From: Zingiber officinale | Taxonomy: Eukaryota; Streptophyta; Magnoliopsida; Zingiberales; Zingiberaceae | DNA length: 64,000 bases | Assembly (NCBI RefSeq): GCF_018446385.1 | Contig: NC_055992.1 | Coordinates: 101,512,947-101,576,946, forward strand | Direction: 5' to 3' | Shown: piece after piece, positions 42,496-54,673 of the stretch | Position numbering within the stretch: position 1 is the stretch's first letter | How the letters are laid out: each line of letters opens with the position of its first letter | The notes under the pieces: model-generated | Database searches by the model: none | What the model was told of the DNA's origin: nothing | Seen by the model: the letters and a program-made list of their open reading frames with translations, nothing else | Position numbers and translations under genes: made by a program

Positions 42496-44340
42496 GCTTG
42501 ATGTTTGCTTTACTGCTTTCTTTATATATGCTTAGATTAGAATAGATAAAGACTTAGGCTTGATCTACACTTGACTAATTAGACCTAGGATTTTCAGGAA
42601 GAAAATTAAATATTCAATTTCTTTAAAAGGCTTTGTCTAGAAATTATTGATGATCCAATACCCAAGAATGTCTAGTACCTCGCCGCAACCTAGAAGTCGA
42701 TTATTGAAATGGATATTTAATTGACTAACTGTTAAACGTTAGTCTTACACAAACGTAAATCAATTCTTAGATTTGAATTTAAATTAAAAATTAAATTAAC
42801 CATCTCACAAAACCCATAAGGTTCTCTGATTGAAAATCTAGAAAGGGTGAGATAAATTTAGGTTTAATTTGAGAATTAGTCTAACCTAATTCAAACCAAT
42901 CAAATTTGGAATTAATTTTAAAATCTTAATTAATTTAAAATCTTAATTCATATTAATTAATTTTAAAACCTTAATTAATTTCAAAACTTTAATTAATTTC
43001 AAAATTTAATCTTCAAACTTAATTATTCTTCAAATTTAGTTATTCATATTAATTATTTGCAAATGGTAATTAATTTTCAATTCATAATTAATTTTTAAAA
43101 TCTTAATTATTTTCAAATGTTAATTACTTTTTAAATCATAATTAATATCCAAACTTTAATTCAAACTTAAATATTTTAATTCAAAATTTAATATTTTTAA
43201 TCCAAATTTAAATATTTTTAAATTCTTAAACTTAAAATCTAGTTCAAAATTAACTTAACTCCGTCTCGCACAAACTCATAAGCTGAACATTTTTGATAAC
43301 TTAGAAAGGATGAGATGGAAAATCAGGAAAATAAATAAATAATTTTTTTTTCATGCTTGGACTCAAGGATCCTATAATTTAAAAATTTCCTTAAATATTT
43401 TTGACATTAATCAGGGGGTGAAAGGACTTAAGTTAAGTTAAACATTTTTTAGTTAAATATTTTCTCAAAGCTAAAGTTTTTTTTTAATTACTTACTATTT
43501 TTATCCTTTTAAGCTAAAATATATTTTCAAATTTTCAAAATTAAATATTTTTTCTTGTTAAAAAGGTCAAAGTATTTTTGAAAAAGGATGTTAAGTTTTA
43601 CTTACTATTTTGAAAAGAAGGTTTAAACCATTTGACAAGCTTAAATATTTTTGAAAAATAACCTTAAATATTCTTCTTTTTTTTTTAAAAAAGGTAAGTT
43701 TAAATATTTTTATATCTGAAAAAATAAGTTTTTTTAACTAATTTTTTCTGAAATCCTTTTAAAAGATAAGTATTTGATAAAATATTTTTTTGGCTAAGTT
43801 TTTTATTAAAAGAAAAAAGCTAAGTTCTTTCTCAAAACCTTTAAGTATTCTTTCAAAGCTTTATAAAAAGGTTAAGGTGTGTACATTAAAAGCTATAAAT
43901 TTTTGAAAAACTAAGTTTCAAAAACTATGTTTTTAGCCTTCTAAAACTTAAGTAGTTTTTCAAATGTTTTTTTATTTTTAGCTATGTTAAACTCCCTACT
44001 TAATTTTTTTTTTCATTTTCAAAGTGTTTCAAAGCAAAACTTCTACTGTCTGAAAAAAAAATGTTATGCTCCAAAGTTTTTTTAAAAAAGATAAAGTATA
44101 TTTCAAAGTATTTGAAAAGTACTTTTTCTCCTCAAATTATTTTTGATGTATGTCAAAGGATAACAGAAAGGTTAAAATTAAGTTGAGTTAAACATATAAC
44201 TTTTTTAAAGGGAGTATAAGGGGAGTTTGTTTTTTTTAATGTCAAATTGTTTTACTTATGCTCATGTTTAAATTCTTTACATTATTGTTATGTTATTACT
44301 CAAATTTGAACCAGGTTGTCATAATAAAAAACGGGAAGAT
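42496..44340 (+). other. D AT-rich non-coding interior and polypurine tract
   Basis: Very AT-rich. 42880-43250 has many TTAATTAATTTTAAAA-type near repeats, followed by T/A runs, with no coding potential. It ends with AAAAACGGGAAGAT before the 3' LTR. Confidence 0.85.
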
Positions 44341-45277
44341 TATTGGTACAGAGAGCACCAGATGATCGAACCTAAGTTTTGATTATGAAAAAGAGTCCAA
44401 GGTTAAGGTTACTTGTTATCTAACAAGTGTGATTGAACTTGCAGGAAAGTCCTAAGTGTTCTTAGACAAAAGTCCTAGTGGATTCTAGGCAGGTGAAAAC
44501 CCCTATGGGGAGGTAATCCTTGGTCCTAGGAGGAGGTAACCCTAGGTAAAGGAAAGTCCTAGCTGTGGTTAGGCATGAAGTCCTGATCCGAGGGATTCGG
44601 CGAAGTCTTGGCAGGTCAAGCGCTTTGGGCGAAGTCCTAGAGTAGGGGACTCTAGGTGAAAATCCTGGTGGTCGCGGACCAGGTGGAAGACTAGGCTGGT
44701 CGTGGAGCGGACGTTAGCATGAAGACATAAAGTCTCAGATGCTGAACAAAAGTTCAGATGGTCTGGAGGATCGGTCTGGCAAAAGGTAATTTCTCCTGAA
44801 AAGAGTAGGTGAGGACATGTTCCCCGAAGAGAGAATAGTAGGCATCGGTCCGACCTAGAGTTTCAGCGAAACTCAAAGTCAGGGCCAGATAGTCAGAGAC
44901 TGTCAGATTCAAATTATATGTTTATATTATTATCTGGACTAACCTTGTTTTGTAGGAAATTGGAGTTTGTAACTCATGGTGGTTCGAGCGCCGGGAGGGA
45001 GTCCGGGCGCCCAGACTGGCTTCATCGTGCAGCAGCCTGGGCGAGGGTCAGGCGCCTCACGGTCCGAGGGCTAGGCGCCTCACGGTCCGAGGGCCCAGAA
45101 CCGCAAACTTCATCCCTTTAGCACTCTAGAGCATGCTGATTAGACGACCCTACGTCATAGTCTAAGCGCCTGGAAGGGATCCAGGCGTTCGAAACATACT
45201 ATAAAAGCAGCATTCGACCAGAGGCTAAGATACAACTTTGATTCACCCACCCCCCTCTAGCGCGCATCGATCCTACA
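44341..45277 (+). repeat. 3' LTR of D (with internal deletion)
   Basis: 937 bp. It matches the 5' LTR to ACAACTTTGATT and then jumps to CACCC..CTCTAG near the end, so about 410 bp are deleted across a short ATT microhomology. Confidence 0.9.
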
Positions 45278-45282
45278 AACAT

Positions 45283-45973
45283 AACATACAATAACGCCTC
45301 ATAGGCCAGATAGTAACAGCGGTGTGAAAGCCAAAACACTATATCAACGCGAAGGCCAGAACACATCAACAACACCGAGCCAGAATAGGGGCAGAGTCAA
45401 TGGGTCGACTGTCGACCCGTGGGTTGTCGACACGTGGAGGCTGCCGACGAGGGGGACTACAGTGCGTGGTGCCTGTCGGCAAGGCGACGGGGGCAGCTGT
45501 GAAGCCAGCGACCGCTGGACGCGGCCTGGTCAAGAGAGAGTGGAGGAGAAGAGGGAAAGAGGCATCATAGCTGGTGAGGGAGGGAGGCGACAACGGTATC
45601 CTCGTCTGTGCATGAGGTGGTTGTCGCTAGAAGGGACGCTGGAGGTGACGACGTGCGAGTTTTAATGGTGAAGGCGACGCCAACACATGAGGTGGCAGCG
45701 ACTTGCATTAGACGACGACGGTGCTCCTAGGCGATGTTGGCGTGGAGAAGGAGAAGGAGGGGAGTGGTGGCCGGCTTCGGTGAGGAGGCGAAGGTAGCGT
45801 TGGCTTGCGTGGCTATGGTGGCGACAGCGGAAGAAGCCAGCTAAAGACCCCCTCTCCTCTGTGAATCGTGTCCTCCTTAAAAAAAAACCCTCCAAATATG
45901 AAAAGACCTTTGTGCCCTTGCCTCTCTCCTCTCCCTTAATCCCTGTGGGGCCCTCTCTTCTACATTCGCATCA
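45283..45973 (-). repeat. G2 3' LTR, right segment
   Basis: GC-rich sequence continuing the LTR interrupted at 39212. It includes the GTCGACTGTCGACCCG palindromes at about 45404-45435 and purine-rich GGAGAAGGAGAAGGAGG. It ends CGCATCA before the PPT. Confidence 0.6.
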
Positions 45974-47467
45974 CAAGATGCCCCTTCAAATCTAGTCGAA
46001 AGATGCGTAAGTCTGACTTTCTAGATAGTCCGTCGCAAATGCTGAATCACTCCTAAGTACAAAGCAAGATTGCTAGGTTCATCTTATAACGTCGAGCTCG
46101 TAGCTGTGACGAGGTCGATCGAGCAGCTAAAGCAGTGTCAAGCAAGTGACATTAGCGATGCCAATAGAACGACAATAGCGATGCAGAGCAAATGATGAAA
46201 ATAGTACCGAGCGAATCTTGAGCAGGCGATTGGTCGAACAAAGTATGAAGATGACTGACGAACAAAGTGTCGGGTTGAGCGACAAAAACAAAGTGCCTGG
46301 CTAACCGGCAAGCGAGATGCCGAGCTGAGCAGGGAATAGAGGGCCGAGCAAGCAACCGAGTGTATGCTGAGGAGGCGATCGATCGAATGTCAAACGGACT
46401 GCCTAGTGACGCCAAGCAAGAGAGGAGCCCATGAGATCAAAGGGTGCAGAGCCCAAGTGCCAAGCAAGTACTGAGCCTATGTAATCGGAGGTGAACGAAC
46501 AAAGCCTGTTAGTTAAGCAGGCTTGGAGCTTGAAAAGTAAGCTGGAGCGTAGCCGGTGAAATCAAAGGAGCACGGGAGCAAAAGTCATGAGCCGAGGGGG
46601 CATGGAGCCTGAGAACTGAACGAGAGCGTAGCCCATGAAATCAAAGGTGCACGGAAGCGAAATTTGTAAGCTAAGGGAGCGTAGAGCCCGAGAACTGACC
46701 AGGAGCGTAGCCCGTGAAATCGAAGGCACACGGAAGCGAAAGTCGTGAGACGAGAGGGCATGGAGCTGAAAAACTTAGTGGGAGCGTAAGCCATGAAATC
46801 AAAGGAGCATGGAAATGAAAGTCATGAGCCGAAGGGGCATGGAGCCCTAGAACTAAACGGGAGAGTAGCCTATGAAATCGAAGGCGTGGGAAAGCGAAAG
46901 TCGTGAGCCGAGGGGGCATGGAGCCGAGAACTAAATGGGAGCGTAGCCCGTGAAATCGAAGGCACATGGAAGCGAAACCCGTGAGCTGAGCGGGCATAGA
47001 GCCCATGAGATACTCTGGTCTGAGACCAGTGGAGAGACCTTGAACTCGAATGGGGGAGGTGGAGGCTTCAATAAGCTGGTTCGAGACCAATAGAGATAGC
47101 TCGACCCTAAATGGGGGAGATGGAGACTTTAATAAGCTAGTCCGAGACCAATGGAGATACTCTAGTCGAAGAGCAGATTTACTTATAATCCGATCGAATA
47201 AATCGAGAGTTTAGAATTTAAACGCAAGGGCAAGCTCGCTTATAACCTAGTTGGCTACTCGGGAGTCTGGAACATATAACCCAGCCGAATGGATCGAGAG
47301 TCTGAAATATAAGCGCGAGAGAAAGCTTATAACCTTGGTTGGCTACTTGGGAGTCTGGAATATAAGTATAACTCGGCCGAATGGCTCAGGAGTCTGAAAT
47401 ATAAGTGTAAGAGCAACCTTGCTTATAACCCAGTTGACTACTCGAGAGTCTGGAACATAAGTATAAC
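45974..47467 (-). repeat. G2 3' non-coding region with 79-bp tandem repeats
   Basis: Starts with a PPT-like tract (minus TTTGAAGGGGCATCTTG). GTAGCCCATGAAATC-type blocks recur at 46628, 46707, 46786, 46865 and 46943 (period 79), covering about 46480-47010. A second set of CTTATAACC..GAGAGTCTGGAA repeats runs from about 47170 to 47460. It resembles the remnant at 20.8-23.3 kb. No ORF of note. Confidence 0.75.
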
Positions 47468-47469
47468 TT

Positions 47470-47963
47470 ATTATTACCCCCAAGGTAGTTTTGATGTGAT
47501 CAACCAAGTTAGGTTAAGTTCTGTTGATTTTTAACCCCTATGTATAAGTGTGCAGGAATTTAGGAGAACAGGAAGTCAAGCGAAAGACGCAGCTAATGAG
47601 AAGGACGACACAGGAGAGAGCTAACGGGCTCAGTGCGTCCAAGGGATGAGTTGTTACGAAGAGTACGCGGGCAAACGAGAAAAAGACACACAACATTTTC
47701 GAGGGACGAGAAGTCGGAGTGGAAGATTGCTCGAATGCAGAAGGCCGAGATCACCCAAGTGGAGTCGGAGCTGGAATAGAAGACCTGAACCTAAGTGAGT
47801 GGAGCCAGAACAAGAACCCGAACCAAACAAGTTAACAAGCTGTTAACTTAGGTCCGGCCGCCTGGAATTGGTCTGGGCGCTCAGACCATGAAACTTATCC
47901 GGATGACGTCAAACGCGATCAGTTACGATGGGGATAAAGTTTTACCCCCCTCCAGGCGCTTGG
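47470..47963 (+). mobile_element. LTR fragment F, related to LTR B
   Basis: GGTAGTTTTGATGTGATCAACC, then TAAGTGTGCAGGAATTTAG and the GAGAAGGACGACACAGG block follow the order of LTR B. GGTCCGGCCGCCTGG and TCTGGGCGCTCAGACC at the end resemble the motifs of LTR D. It is cut by LTR H at 47964. Confidence 0.7.
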
Positions 47964-48891
47964 TGTTAGAATTTGAGAGATGCCCTAAAGCAATCGCCTT
48001 ACATTTTTTTTCTATTTATTTGATAAGTATAGATTCACAATTTGAGTGCATATTATATGTTTGATTATCTTAAACTCATTTACTGAATGCCCATAATATA
48101 ATTCATAGTATGAGAGAATTTGTGATTAGATCGTAACTAGTGATTATCTCTATATATGTAATTATGAATATATTGAAACTTTCCTAGTCGTCGAATTGAT
48201 GTATTTAAATACCATTAATTCTGTAAGACTAGCATGAGTTATACTCATTGATTTGGCCAAATAGCTATTTTCTCACTAGCTGAAGGCATTGTGATGTCGA
48301 GAGTTAAATGTGGATGCTGGTTATGGTAACTAGTTCATTGGAGTGACTCGTTGTAAGACTTCATATGGTTCTCTACATATATATAGATATGTCTGTGAAG
48401 TTCTTACTGTAGCACGAGTGCAAGTTTCCTTCGACTTGAGGTATACAAGTCATCTTGGTCATGGGCACTTATACTTTGACATCTTAAGCAAACATCTCAT
48501 TGAGGTGTGGATTCGAGATGATTAGGTATAAGTTAAAGTGACCGAAGGTGTTTGGATAGCCCATATAAGATTCACTGCTTCTTGCGAGGAGTTGTATATC
48601 GTATGGCTACTCGTTAGAATTATTACTCAAAGTCTTTGGCAAAAGTATCACATGTTAAGAGGGCGAGACTCTTGTACACATGTACGAGTAATTTGAATCC
48701 ATAGAACGAGGAAGTATTACTTGGTCTAGGTGTGACGTAGTCAGCCTAGTAGGGACAAGATACATAGACCATGTCCTAAACTAAGTGGGTATAAGATGAG
48801 TGAAAGGAACGAGACATGACTCACTGTAGCTCCTGAAAGATTTAAAATTAATTCTAAGATCAATTATGATTTTTCGGCTAATTAGGGATCT
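47964..48891 (+). mobile_element. Copia-type LTR fragment H
   Basis: Starts TGTTAGAATTTGAGAG inside LTR F and runs about 928 bp without coding sequence to the start of element E. It has no PBS or PPT, so it is a solo or 5' LTR cut by E. It contains a TATATATAG stretch near 48375. The strand is assigned from the TG start and is uncertain. Confidence 0.6.
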
Positions 48892-50396
48892 TGATGTATG
48901 TTACGCAATCGCAAGTGCACGGTTTCGTCGTCGTCAGTAATAAAAATATTGATCCCACAGGGACTGGTTATAAGCACTAGCAATCATTCACTAAGGGTTA
49001 GCTAGACTACCAAGGGTTGTGAATAACTTAGGGAAGAAAGGTCGGGGAGAAAAGTCGAGAGCGGGTGAGTCGAAGTGTCTTGGTTATGAGGAGTTATAGG
49101 AGGTTGGTTTCATTGTGGTGGTATTGATGCGTCACGCTTTATCCTGCACTCGTCGTCCTTTATCATGCAATTGCCGGAAGCTAAAGCTGCTATCCTTAAG
49201 TACCAGAGTAAAGAAGGACTCTAAGAAGTTCTGTCACGGTTTACCCCTGTCACTAGGGCACCTCGGTAAATCTTGAAGACACAACTCTAACTGGTAAGTT
49301 AAGGATAGCGGTTAAGGATTAGGTTTGGTCTCTTGCTTCCTTGAGGAGAATTTGCCTCTCCTTTCAAGGAAGTATCCTAGACGTCCGTGAACGGGTTACC
49401 CCTGCACTAGGGCCCCTCGGGTATACGATCTAGGAATAATCCCTCTACAAGGTTAACAAGTTCTACGCAATCAAGCAACATGCAATTGAAACAAAGCATA
49501 AAAGATCATCCAATAAGTGTAAGTACAATACGAGTTTCACATCAAACCGAGCCACAACTACTCCCTAATCCTAGAACAAAGGATCTACTCCATAAGTATC
49601 GGAGAAATACCTAAAGGCATAACGTATATAAACATACAATCTTCAGATACGGAGAAAGAAGGAGAGAATATGCTTATCCTATGTCGATGAGTGGCCTTCG
49701 GGTCCAATCCTCTACTTCTGGAGTCGATGTAGTGGTGGAAGATCGCTGGATGGAGATCCAAGACGGCGTGGGATGGCTCCAAGATGTTTCTCCAACTGTC
49801 GGCTCGCTTCCCGGCGCTCCCCCCTCGAGAAAAAGGGTTAAAACCATTATATAGACTAGGGTTCGATCATGGCGACACAGCCGTGCCAAGATGGCACGAC
49901 CGTGTTCATTTCCTCCTCTGATGGTGCTGCACGACCATGCCAATTGGCATGGCTGTGTGGTGTTTGGCCTCGGTCCCTACCGCACGGCCGTGCAAGGATG
50001 CACGGCCGGGCACTTCCTAGTTTCGGTCTCGGGGTGGCACGGTCGTTCAGGGTTGCACGGTCGTGTGTTGAACTGCCTCGATCTCGGTCGCACGGCCGTG
50101 CAGGGATTTCACAGCCGTGCACTATTCCCCTTTTGTCTGGTCACACGGTCGTGCCAAGAGTGCACGACCGTGTTCTTCGGCTTGTTTCGGTGCGTTGATA
50201 ATCGTCATTTTCGCTCTGAAAGTTGTCACTGTCAACACAAAATCAAACAAAGAGCAGATATCCGAACAAAAGAGTATACATAATGAATACAAGATGAAAG
50301 AGGCAATCATGCAACGAATATATATGCATAAAGTACATGAATGTGCGCTAAAAATGCGTAAATGATCATAATATTTACGCACATCACACTCCCAGA
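48892..50396 (-). repeat. 3' LTR of E
   Basis: On the plus strand it starts TGATGTATGTTACG and ends TACGCACATCA, giving TGATGT/ACATCA inverted termini (1505 bp). It includes a palindrome array and TATA box. Confidence 0.8.
49846..50182 (-). promoter_or_regulatory. CACGGCCGTG palindrome array and TATA box of LTR E
   Basis: From 50182 down to about 49862 there are about ten CACGGCCGTGC, CACGGTCGTGCC, CACGACCGTG or CATGCCAATTGGCATG motifs. The minus strand then reads TATATAAT (49853-49846), a TATA box directly downstream of the array in the direction of transcription. Confidence 0.7.
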
Positions 50397-50425
50397 CTTG
50401 ATCCTTTGCTTGTCCTCAAGCAAAA
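50397..50425 (-). other. Polypurine tract region of E
   Basis: The minus strand reads GCTTGAGGACAAGCAAAGG, then ATCAAGTCTGGGAGTG, just before the LTR. This is a characteristic Athila-type PPT context and fixes the orientation. Confidence 0.8.
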
Positions 50426-51423
50426 TGCTACAAACTATGTTTCTTGAGTCCCTGTAGTGTCTCATAATCCCTAGTACATTCGCCTAACTCTATCAGCTAG
50501 TTTCATTGATAAACGTGACGGTGGAGTAACCTAAGTATGGCCTAAGCATAAGTCCTTTGTGCTCTGTGCAGTAAGTATCTCAAACTTTTCAAGTTTCAAT
50601 TCTTTGTCCTAGTTAAGTCGTCATACAATTTGAGTTCCTAATGTTTCCGGTGATAGACACTTACCTACCACACACTTGGTTCATTTTCCTTAATTTACAC
50701 AAGGTCTCAAAGGGTACTTCTCGGAATCAAGAGAAACATAACATTCATTTCCCCAGTAACCTAACTCGGTCTCACAGGGGTGAATTATTAGTTTCCACTC
50801 ACCACAACTGTTTTTATCCCTTATTTCATTTTTTTAGAGGTGCTATAGATGTAGCACTTATTACACATGCAATGCATATGTTGGGATTTGGATTTTTCCA
50901 AATGAGCTTCCATGATCTGAGGTTATCCGGTAAGCAAAATGTAAGTAAGGAATCACCATGGGAACAAAAGTACTAAACAATTTGGATGAATCATAACTAT
51001 TTCAAAAGTATATCTACCATTCAAGCTTAAGTACTTAAGTGTAGTGAAAATAAGGTCCTTAAGGTTAGGCCAAAACTTATACAAAACTCCGTACAATACT
51101 TAACTTATTTCATGCTACTAAAGATAGAGGAAGAAGATACACCAAACATACTAACACCATCTGGAAACTCATGAACTAAGAAAATGCTAGCTATTTTGCT
51201 ATCGAACAAGTAGCAGAAAAAGTAGACGGTTGATGTTCTCGAATATGCCACAAAATTAAAGATAGGAAAGAAAAATGCAAATGAGTTGCAAGCAGAAACA
51301 AATAAAATGCAAATAGAACAAGACTAAATGAACTAAAGCGAATAAAATGTGCAAGAGCAGGTAAAGTATGCAAAAACAAAAGAAAGACAAAAAGAAAAAC
51401 TCGACTCCATCGTCCTGATGAAA
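50426..51423 (-). other. E non-coding DNA between env-position ORF and LTR
   Basis: AT-rich, no convincing open frame. A few CTAAGTATGGCCTAAGCAT-like short repeats; nothing else seen. Confidence 0.6.
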
Positions 51424-52788
51424 TCAAAACGGTCGATGAGGCCAAAGGTCGAGGAGGTCTGGGAGCTCAGGATAAGTCTGAGCTACCCATCTCGAGTCCC
51501 TTACCCGTTTATGATACGAAAACAACTCATTAATGCTGCTCTGAAAGTTCCTCATATACCACCTAAAATCTTCATTCCAAAGCATTTTCTTTTTATGGGC
51601 CTCCATAAACTCAAGTATTCGTGCACATAACTCCCTTTCACTCTTAAAGCACTGCTGTAAACACTTGAATTGCTCATCCTTCAAATGAACAACATTGGTA
51701 AGCAAATAATTATTTTGTTCTAAACCATGATGAATAGATTCAATGATAGGGCGAAATTCCTGAAAATCAAATCACAGAATATTTCTATTAACCGAAGGCA
51801 TATTTCTAGGCAAGGAAGGTGGAGGTGGGATAAGTTGTTGCTTTGCTAAAGTCAAACACCAATTCTCCTTAACATGAATCATGGTTAGGGTCCGGTTTGG
51901 CAGTCTAAGGGGAAAGCTACCTTTGATCACAAGACTATACCCATATTTCTCTCGGCGAATCAAGCGATTGGTTAAACAAAAATTCAAATTCATTCGAGAC
52001 ACATCTTCAATCACTTCAAGACCACTCAGATCATATGCCAGTACAACCACAATATGAGTAAGCAATCCTCCCAAAATAATAGGGGCAGAGGAAGAAGTCC
52101 TTCCTAATATTACCAAGTGTCTTAAAAAGAAGTACCCAAAATTAATAGATATATTTTCTATCATTGCCCATAGACAGTACAAGTTCGAGAGTCTCACAAT
52201 TTTATCCCTACCGCCCCTTCCAAATATTGTATTCCTTATCAACATATGGACATATCGAAAGATTGGGTTGATGATATTACTGCTATTTGCAACATGGGGA
52301 TCAAAACAAGACTGTCCACCAATTCGCTCCCAAAAATTTGAATTCTCAAAAACAGGTAAGAATATGTAAGTAGCCTCCCTAGACAAATCGTAGCATGTAT
52401 TAAAATCTTCAAGACTCCATTCATAATCTTCATTAAATAAATGAAAATTTAGTTTTCCTCCTCCTTGAACATTATGAACATTGATTGAGCTCAAAATTTC
52501 TAAGATGACCCAAGGATAGGTTGGGTAATTGAGGGTCATTATACTAGTCCAACATATTCTGTCAAGCAACCAATTAATATCATTCTCAAATCCCAATACT
52601 TCTAAGGTGTCTCGGTCTATAAACCTAGTGTTCAAGATGGAGCGTTTACATAAAGCACGATAACGATGCAATTGCTCATCATTACAGAAAATAATGCTGA
52701 AATTGTTTAATGTACCTTTGGAGCGTGCATCCTCTTCGTTTGAGACAACCAATGGTTCCTTTACTCTTCTTTGGCGAGAGCTTGACAT
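51424..52788 (-). pseudogene. ATHILA-type ORF in the env position of E, one in-frame stop
   Basis: Most likely start ATG 52788 (MSSSRQRRVKEPL), although the frame is open back to 53001. The core LNYPTYPWVILEILSSI...LNFHLFNEDYEWSLEDFNTCYDLSREATY has the pattern of the ATHILA ORF/putative plant transposon family (PTY..L..EFL...F.LFN....L..FN). Later parts include NPIFRYVHMLIRNTIFGRG and GGLLTHIVVVLAYDL. A TGA at 51772-51774 interrupts the frame, which then continues without shift (FDFQEFRPIIESIHHGLEQNN) to 51424. Its role in Athila elements is unknown. There is no signal peptide or transmembrane evidence for a real envelope. Confidence 0.75.
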
Positions 52789-52914
52789 TTCGGATGACAA
52801 GAGAGGTAGACTTAAGTGGGATGAATGTGGAGGAGGAGTGGTTGTGCTTTGGGAAGTTAGAGGGGAGGAGAGGAAAGAAAGAGATTTGGGGAAGGGGGTG
52901 AAGGAGGCGGCACG

Positions 52915-53300
52915 GGCGTGCAAACCGCCGCACCCCCGTGCCCTAATATAAAGGGGAATTAGGATGGGTCGTGTAGGGCTGCACGCCTTCCTTCTTGCCA
53001 AATTTGCACGTGCGTGTCGTTCGACATGACCATTTTATTCCTCTCCTCGGCTGAAGTCACACGGTCGTGCCAATCGGCACGACCCTTCTCTTCGCCTACT
53101 CTGTATGAGTCGCAAGGCCGTGCTAGTTGGCACGACCCGGATCTTCCTCCTCTCTGGCATGGTTGCACGGTCGTGCCAATTGGCATGGCCCGTGCCTCTT
53201 CCTTCTCTGCACAAGCCACACGACCGTGCAGAGTTGCACGACCCATGGCTTTAGTTTCCATGTTGGCTCCACACGGCCGTGTGAGGTCATACGGCCGGCA
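52915..53300 (-). repeat. CACGGTCGTGCC palindrome array between integrase and env-position ORF
   Basis: About ten copies of CACACGGTCGTGCC, CGGCACGACC, GCACGGTCGTGCCAATTGGC and CACACGGCCGTGTGAGG. The same motif fills U3 of LTR E. It lies just upstream of the env-position ORF start on the minus strand. Confidence 0.8.
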
Positions 53301-53557
53301 GCTCCCTTAATCTCAAAGTGATTCGTACTTCGTCATTTCGGCTCCTCCATCGCCTCCACACCCATGAAAAGCGCTCATGGCCAGCTCGTGGAGGCTATGC
53401 ACATTCTGAGAATGAAATACCCAAAATAAAATACTAGACTAAAAGTCACTTAGAGAAATAGAACGACAAAAAGGAATGATGAACTAAAATAAGAAAGCCC
53501 TTAGGTTGCCTCCCAACAAGTGCTTATTTTAGGTCTTTAGCTCGACCCCATTTTAGT

Positions 53558-54673
53558 TTATTCGGGCGGCCGCGGATCTGAGAAGTATATCCGCATAACA
53601 TCCTCCGCCGACGCGTCATGGAGATAGTTTTTTAAACACTGCCCATTTACTTTAAATTCTCCACGCTCCTCGTTCCAAATTTCTACGACTCCGAACGGGT
53701 AAACCTTTTTGATTTGGAATGGCCCTGTCCACCTTGATTTCAACTTTCCAGGAAGAGCTTTAATCTTGAATTAAACAATAGCACTAAGTCCCCTTCTCTG
53801 AATTCCCTTCGCATGATGTGTTGATCATGCCACCTCTTTGTCCTCTCTTTGTAGGATTTGGCATGTTCATAGGCATCCATCCTCAATTCATCAAGTTCAT
53901 TTAATTGTAGCTTTCTCTTGTCTCCAGCTAGCTTCAGGTCCATATTAAGCTGTTTTATTGCCAGTAAGCCTTGTGTTCCAGTTCCACCAAAAGATGACAC
54001 GGTTTACCATACACAAGTCGAAATGGGGTCATTCCGATCGGAGTCTTGAAGGCAGGGCGGTATGCCCATAAAGCATCATCCAATTTCAATGACCAGTCCT
54101 TGCGGGAGTTGGACACTATCTTTTCCAATATTGCTTTGATATCCCGGTTTGAAATCTTAGCTTGCCCATTTGTTTGGGGATGGTAAGGCGTCGCTACTTT
54201 GTGGTTGACTCCGTATTTCCTTAACAAATTTTCAAACTGCCTTTCAATGAAGTATGAGCCCCCGTCACTAATAATCGCCCTAGGCACACCAAACCGTGGA
54301 AAAATCACCTTCTTAAACAGTTTAATCACCGTTTTGGCATCGCTAGCAGGAGAGGCGATGACTTCTACCCATTTTGATACATAATCTACTACAACTAAAA
54401 TAAAGTTATTTCCGCATGATGAAGGAAAGGGTCCCATAAAGTCTATCCCCTATACATCGAACAGTTCCACTTCAAGGATACAATTCAGTGGCATCTCATT
54501 TCTTCTAGTAATGTTCCCGGTCTTTTGGCATTGATCACAAGATTGCACAAAATTTTTCGTATCCCTAAATAGGCTTGGCCAAAAGAATCCTGCTTGCAAA
54601 ATATTATCAGCTGTCTTTGACACTCCCAAATGTCCACTATAAGATGATGAATGACAGTGAAATAAGATGTCTT
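53558..54673 (-). pseudogene. int: Integrase of E (N-terminus separated by CACTA 1)
   Basis: The minus strand reads the HHCC zinc domain (HCHSSSYSGHLGVSKTADNI...SCDQCQKTG). The core has IDFMGPFP (first Asp), [24 protein letters not shown] (second Asp) and [17 protein letters not shown], where the third catalytic residue, normally Glu in NGQAE, is Lys. It then runs through [28 protein letters not shown] and a C-terminal [19 protein letters not shown] domain. Breaks: a stop after ELFDV near 54450 and a frame change near 53745-53960. The first codons lie at 61308 onward, beyond CACTA 1. Inactive. Confidence 0.88.

Larger units (their letters stand above)
39213..45277 (+). mobile_element. Gag-only Copia-type retrotransposon D, TSD AACAT
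   Basis: 6065 bp, AACAT on both sides (39208-39212 and 45278-45282). LTRs start TATTGGT (TG changed to TA) and end CTCACA/CCTACA. It has a decayed gag, a long AT-rich interior and PPT AAAAACGGGAAGAT. The LTRs differ in length (1350 and 937 bp). Confidence 0.92.
32371..47467 (-). mobile_element. Gypsy element G2 remnant: 3' LTR split by C and D, plus 3' non-coding region
   Basis: The LTR begins TGATCTTGTC at 32371 (compare TGATCCTGTC of G1). It continues at 38877-39212 and 45283-45973, with C and D inserted at ATCAA and AACAT. It ends CATCA at 45973. The next bases CAAGATGCCCCTTCAAATC match the PPT region of G1, which gives minus orientation. From 45974 to 47467 is a repetitive 3' non-coding region. 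gag and pol are absent, cut off by LTR F. Confidence 0.7.

Noticed and set aside
51772-53001. True retroviral envelope gene downstream of integrase in E
   Set aside because: Position fits, but no signal peptide or transmembrane segments are visible; the sequence pattern is that of the ATHILA/plant transposon ORF.
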